Positions 31,488 to 33,988 of a DNA stretch of 33,988 nucleotides are shown piece by piece (positions within the stretch are counted from its first letter, which is position 1; every line of letters starts with the position of its first letter). This stretch comes from an uncultured bacterium (GTDB lineage: Bacteria > Bacillota > Clostridia > Peptostreptococcales > Anaerovoracaceae). A program made the position numbers and the translations under genes. The notes beneath the pieces are model-generated. The model was not told where the DNA came from. It saw nothing but the letters and a program-made list of their open reading frames with translations, and searched no databases. The DNA lies in assembly GCA_905214225.1 (NCBI GenBank), contig CAJMLL010000025.1:1-33988 (forward strand). Reading direction: 5' to 3'.

Positions 31488-31809
31488 GTTCATGACAACA
31501 GAATATAATATTTCAGGCCTTCCGAGAAGGTCTTATTTGAGTACGCCAGAAATATTCGGCCGGCTTATGAAAATACAAGCTGCAAGATGATCTACGTTAA
31601 ATTCTCACCGCTCTCATGCGGAAAGAGAACCATACTATTTCCATAGAGAGTTCGGGCATGGCGACTTCGTTTACGCGACCTGGTACAATACGGCAGTATT
31701 ACATTCAGAGCAGACTTTAGAGAGATCTAGGCTGCTCTATATTTTCTGCTCTGAATATGATACATGCCTAGAAAATAATAACACATCGCGCATCAAAACC
31801 GCCCCATTT
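31488..31809. other. Non-coding stretch between the IS91-like transposase and ktrA
   Basis: No gene is supported. It includes the undefined IS91-like end and a perfect 11-bp inverted repeat at 31704-31755. Confidence 0.5.
31704..31755. repeat. Perfect 11-bp inverted repeat downstream of ktrA
   Basis: TTCAGAGCAGA (31704-31714) and TCTGCTCTGAA (31745-31755) with a 30-base loop. No T tract follows closely, so a terminator is uncertain; it may be an end structure of the element or a processing hairpin. Confidence 0.5.
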
Positions 31810-32457
31810 CTATATATGAAAACATTTCTGAATGGATTTCTGTTCTCCAAGGACTAAAAGTGTCTGGCCTTTGGTAAAAACAAGATCAGGTAGTATATTT
31901 ATATTTATCCTGTCATTTTCCTTTACAGCCATTATATTGAGGCCGTATTTCTTTCTTATATCCACTTCTCCCACGCTCTTGCCCATCCAGGCCTCGGGCA
32001 GCTTTACTTCAAGAATGGCATGGGACTTGTCAAGCTCTATGTAGTCAAGAATATTGTCGGAGGTAAAGCGGATGGCCGTCCATTTGGCTATCTGCTTTTC
32101 AGGATTCACGACCTCGTCAGCTCCGTTTCTCAGGAGAAATTTCTCCTGAACCTCACGGTTGGCTCTGGATATTACAAGTTTGCCTCCTAGTTCCTTTAAA
32201 AGTGATGTGGTCACAAGCGAGCTCTGGAAATCATTGCCTATTGTGACTATAGAGACATCGAAATTATTGATTCCCAATGATCTTAAGAAGCCTTCATTGG
32301 TGCTGTCTCCTATCATGGCGTCATTTACAAAGGGAAGAGCGGCATTCACTCTCTCCTCATCCTTATCTATGGCAAGAACCTGGTGACCAAGTTCATGAAC
32401 CTTCTTTGCAAGAAGCAGACCGAAATTTCCGAGTCCTATTATTAAAACTGATTTCAT
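31810..32457 (-). CDS. ktrA: KtrA/TrkA-type potassium uptake regulatory subunit
   Basis: A 215-residue RCK protein: RCK_N with the nucleotide-binding loop IGLGNFG (residues 6-12) and D30-type acidic residue in LAIDKDEERV, then RCK_C (about 140-215, EAWMGKSVGEVDIRKKYGLN). A single RCK unit of this length is KtrA-like (TrkA of E. coli is double). It forms an octameric ring gating KtrB in response to nucleotides. The ATG at 32457 follows GAGGG. It lies 14 bases after ktrB. The frame opens further upstream but only inside ktrB. Confidence 0.93.
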   Translation of the reverse strand: MKSVLIIGLGNFGLLLAKKVHELGHQVLAIDKDEERVNAALPFVNDAMIGDSTNEGFLRSLGINNFDVSIVTIGNDFQSSLVTTSLLKELGGKLVISRANREVQEKFLLRNGADEVVNPEKQIAKWTAIRFTSDNILDYIELDKSHAILEVKLPEAWMGKSVGEVDIRKKYGLNIMAVKENDRININILPDLVFTKGQTLLVLGEQKSIQKCFHI

Positions 32458-32471
32458 TTTTACCCTCTTTT

Positions 32472-33806
32472 CTAACCCACTGTTATGTTTCCTGCCGGAT
32501 ATTTCATCATATCCGTGTCCTTGGAAGAGAAAGCGGCATAGATTATTGTGAGGCCGCCGACCCTGCCGAAAAACATAAGGCCAATAAGTATGAAATGTGA
32601 AATTGCGCTGAGCCCCGGCGTGATGCCTAGAGTAAGTCCTACCGTGCCTATGGCGGAAATCGTCTCGAAAAGGCACTTTCCAATGGGCAGTCCTTCAATA
32701 AGACTTATTGCAATAGCACTTAAAACTGACAGTGAAAAATACATGAAAAATACAGTAGACGCGTTCTTTACCACCGGGTCATCTATCCTTCTGTTAAAGA
32801 ACTTTGCATTTTTCTTCTTGCCGAAGACCGCTATGGCATTGGCAAAAAGAACCGCCACCGTTGTTGTCTTCATGCCGCCGGCCGTAGATCCCGGAGAACC
32901 TCCTATAAGCATGAGAATCATCATGGTCTTTCCGGCATCGGTCATCCTGGAAAGATCAGCTGTATTAAATCCGGCGGTTCTCGGAGTTACGGCCTGAAAC
33001 AGGGCAAGGCTTACTCTTTCATTCAAGCTTCCATGTGAGAAATCAATCATGAAGAAAGTGAAGAAAGGAAGTAAGATAAGGATCAGAGTCGTTACAATAA
33101 TGACCTTGGTCTGCATGCTGTAATCACTGAACTTAAGTTTGTGACTGGCGAAATCCTTCCATGCCAGAAAGCCTATGCCGCCCGAAACTATGAGAAATGA
33201 GATCACTATACAAAGATAAAGATCATTGGAAAAAAATGTAAGTGAGCTGAATTTCCCTGTCTTGGTTCCCATCAGGTCAAATCCGGCATTACAAAATGCG
33301 GAAATTGAGTGGAACACAGACATCCATATTCCTTCTATCCCGTATCTTACGACGAAAACAGGCATAAGCAGGAAAGCCCCCAGAGCTTCTATTGCTATAG
33401 ATGTAATTACAATGAACCTGGTAAGCCTTACCATTCCTCCAACCTGAGGCGCCGATATGGCATTCTGTATGGTCTGCCTCTGGGCGAAGCTTATTTTCCT
33501 CCCGGCAAGCATAGAAAGCATTGATGCAACCGTAATGACACCAAGCCCGCCTATCTGAATCAGAACAATGATAATTGCCTGTCCAAAATACGACCAATAG
33601 CTTGCCGTGTCCTTTACAACAAGTCCGGTCACGCATACAGCTGACGTGGCGGTAAAAAGTGTATCCCTGAAATTTGTTACATTTCCAGATCTGGAAGAAA
33701 TCGGAAGCATGAGCAGAAGAGCCCCAAGTATGATGACTCCTGCAAATCCAATCAGTATTATCCGAAATGAACTAAGCTTCTTATCAAAAATCTTTATGGC
33801 ATTCAT
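32472..33806 (-). CDS. ktrB: KtrB/TrkH-type potassium transporter
   Basis: A 444-residue membrane protein with the four pore loops of the SKT family: TSAVCVTGLVV, SISAFCNAGFDLMG, AVTPRTAGFNTADL and TISAIGTVGLTLGITP, each keeping the selectivity glycine, and multiple membrane segments. Length equals KtrB (about 445) rather than E. coli TrkH (about 483). AAGGAGAGG precedes the ATG. First gene of the ktrBA operon; the KdpDE genes were next to it before the IS91-like insertion. Confidence 0.95.
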   Translation of the reverse strand: MNAIKIFDKKLSSFRIILIGFAGVIILGALLLMLPISSRSGNVTNFRDTLFTATSAVCVTGLVVKDTASYWSYFGQAIIIVLIQIGGLGVITVASMLSMLAGRKISFAQRQTIQNAISAPQVGGMVRLTRFIVITSIAIEALGAFLLMPVFVVRYGIEGIWMSVFHSISAFCNAGFDLMGTKTGKFSSLTFFSNDLYLCIVISFLIVSGGIGFLAWKDFASHKLKFSDYSMQTKVIIVTTLILILLPFFTFFMIDFSHGSLNERVSLALFQAVTPRTAGFNTADLSRMTDAGKTMMILMLIGGSPGSTAGGMKTTTVAVLFANAIAVFGKKKNAKFFNRRIDDPVVKNASTVFFMYFSLSVLSAIAISLIEGLPIGKCLFETISAIGTVGLTLGITPGLSAISHFILIGLMFFGRVGGLTIIYAAFSSKDTDMMKYPAGNITVG

Positions 33807-33836
33807 AACAGCCTCTCCTTAATTATTCTGGAGATA

Positions 33837-33910
33837 ATTATAAGCTGCTGCCTGATAAGAAAACGTTAAGCTGCTTCGTACCGTATTAAGATTATATTAA
33901 GATTTAAGGG
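33837..33910 (-). promoter_or_regulatory. ktrB promoter region with CTTAA repeats, candidate KdpE site
   Basis: TATAAT at 33837-33842 (minus strand) lies about 30 bases before the ktrB start. Upstream, ATCTTAATA occurs twice in direct repeat 11 bases apart (33884-33892, 33895-33903); two more CTTAA cores lie at 33866-33870 and 33903-33907. No good -35 is present at 17 bases, which suits an activated promoter. OmpR-family regulators bind direct repeats of about this period; assignment to KdpE is inferred. Confidence 0.5.
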
Positions 33911-33988
33911 AATATTTCTTTATGAAAAAAAGACCCTAAATTGCAATAATAAGTTGGACACTATCCACTAAGCAGTAATCTGGTAGAT
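33911..33988. other. Right-edge sequence
   Basis: No gene. It contains an A7 run (near 33932) and AAGTTGGACACTATCC, which recalls the end of some IS3-like elements but is too short to assign. Confidence 0.3.

Larger units (their letters stand above)
29215..31700 (+). mobile_element. IS91-like element with a tyrosine recombinase gene (limits approximate)
   Basis: Two coupled plus-strand genes, a tyrosine recombinase and an IS91-type HUH transposase, inserted in the ktrA-kdpD interval and facing against it. IS91 elements lack terminal inverted repeats and duplications, so exact ends are not readable. A hairpin CGCTTGC/GCAAGCG (about 29230-29248) and the repeats at 29305-29388 are candidates for one end. 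Confidence 0.65.

Noticed and set aside
1..33988. CRISPR array or retron-like repeats
   Set aside because: No regularly spaced repeats and no cas or reverse transcriptase genes were seen.

Overview
The window looks like a chromosomal segment of a low-to-mid-GC Gram-positive bacterium of the Firmicutes, most likely class Clostridia (a Lachnospiraceae-like genome is my best guess from gene style; species not determinable). Evidence: AGGAGG-type ribosome sites on most genes, a lysine riboswitch ahead of dapAB, Tad-type pilus operons with very small pilins, a Trk/Ktr plus KdpDE potassium locus, and IS1182, IS21 and IS91 family elements.

Layout. (1) 1-5677: an integrated genetic element on the minus strand: a tyrosine integrase split by a frameshift in an A7 tract, two unrecognised genes, a circovirus-like (CRESS) Rep, an FtsK/TcpA-like DNA translocase and a small excisionase-like protein. 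Between 2818 and 2866, just upstream of rep, lie a perfect stem-loop presenting TAGTATTAC (the circovirus origin nonanucleotide) and a tandem heptamer. This is the most striking object here: a complete circovirus-style rolling-circle origin and initiator inside a bacterial mobile element. A remnant of an MmeI-type restriction-methylation gene lies at the left edge. (2) 5678-6350: a six-gene tRNA operon (Met-Val-Asp-His-Gln-Cys) with a consensus promoter and a terminator. (3) 6550-8646: dapA-dapB under a lysine riboswitch. (4) 8784-21305: two Tad/type IVc pilus-like gene sets on the minus strand, separated by the housekeeping pair lgt-ychF. The upstream set (20.7-15.6 kb) has the usual CpaB, TadZ, TadA, TadB, TadC, pilin, TadE/F order. 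The downstream set (13.4-8.8 kb) is reduced: TadE-like, ATPase, one large platform protein, then a string of 33-63 residue proteins, three sharing an EYG motif. No prepilin peptidase is visible and the pilins appear almost leaderless. (5) 21514-26335: a lone phage-type gene and a truncated IS1182 element interrupted by a complete IS21-family element whose 5-bp target duplication can be read. (6) 26360-33988: a potassium homeostasis locus (ktrB, ktrA, a short kdpD, kdpE) split by an IS91-like element that carries its own tyrosine recombinase. Codon style changes at the IS boundary near 26.3 kb.

How the genes work together. Rep, translocase and excisionase-like gene overlap stop-to-start and probably form one replication/transfer module; the integrase would insert the element near tRNA-Cys. 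DapA and DapB perform consecutive steps of lysine/diaminopimelate synthesis and are shut off by lysine. The Tad gene sets each encode an ATPase, a membrane platform and small pilins. KdpDE probably controls the adjacent KtrAB transporter; CTTAA repeats upstream of ktrB are a candidate binding site.
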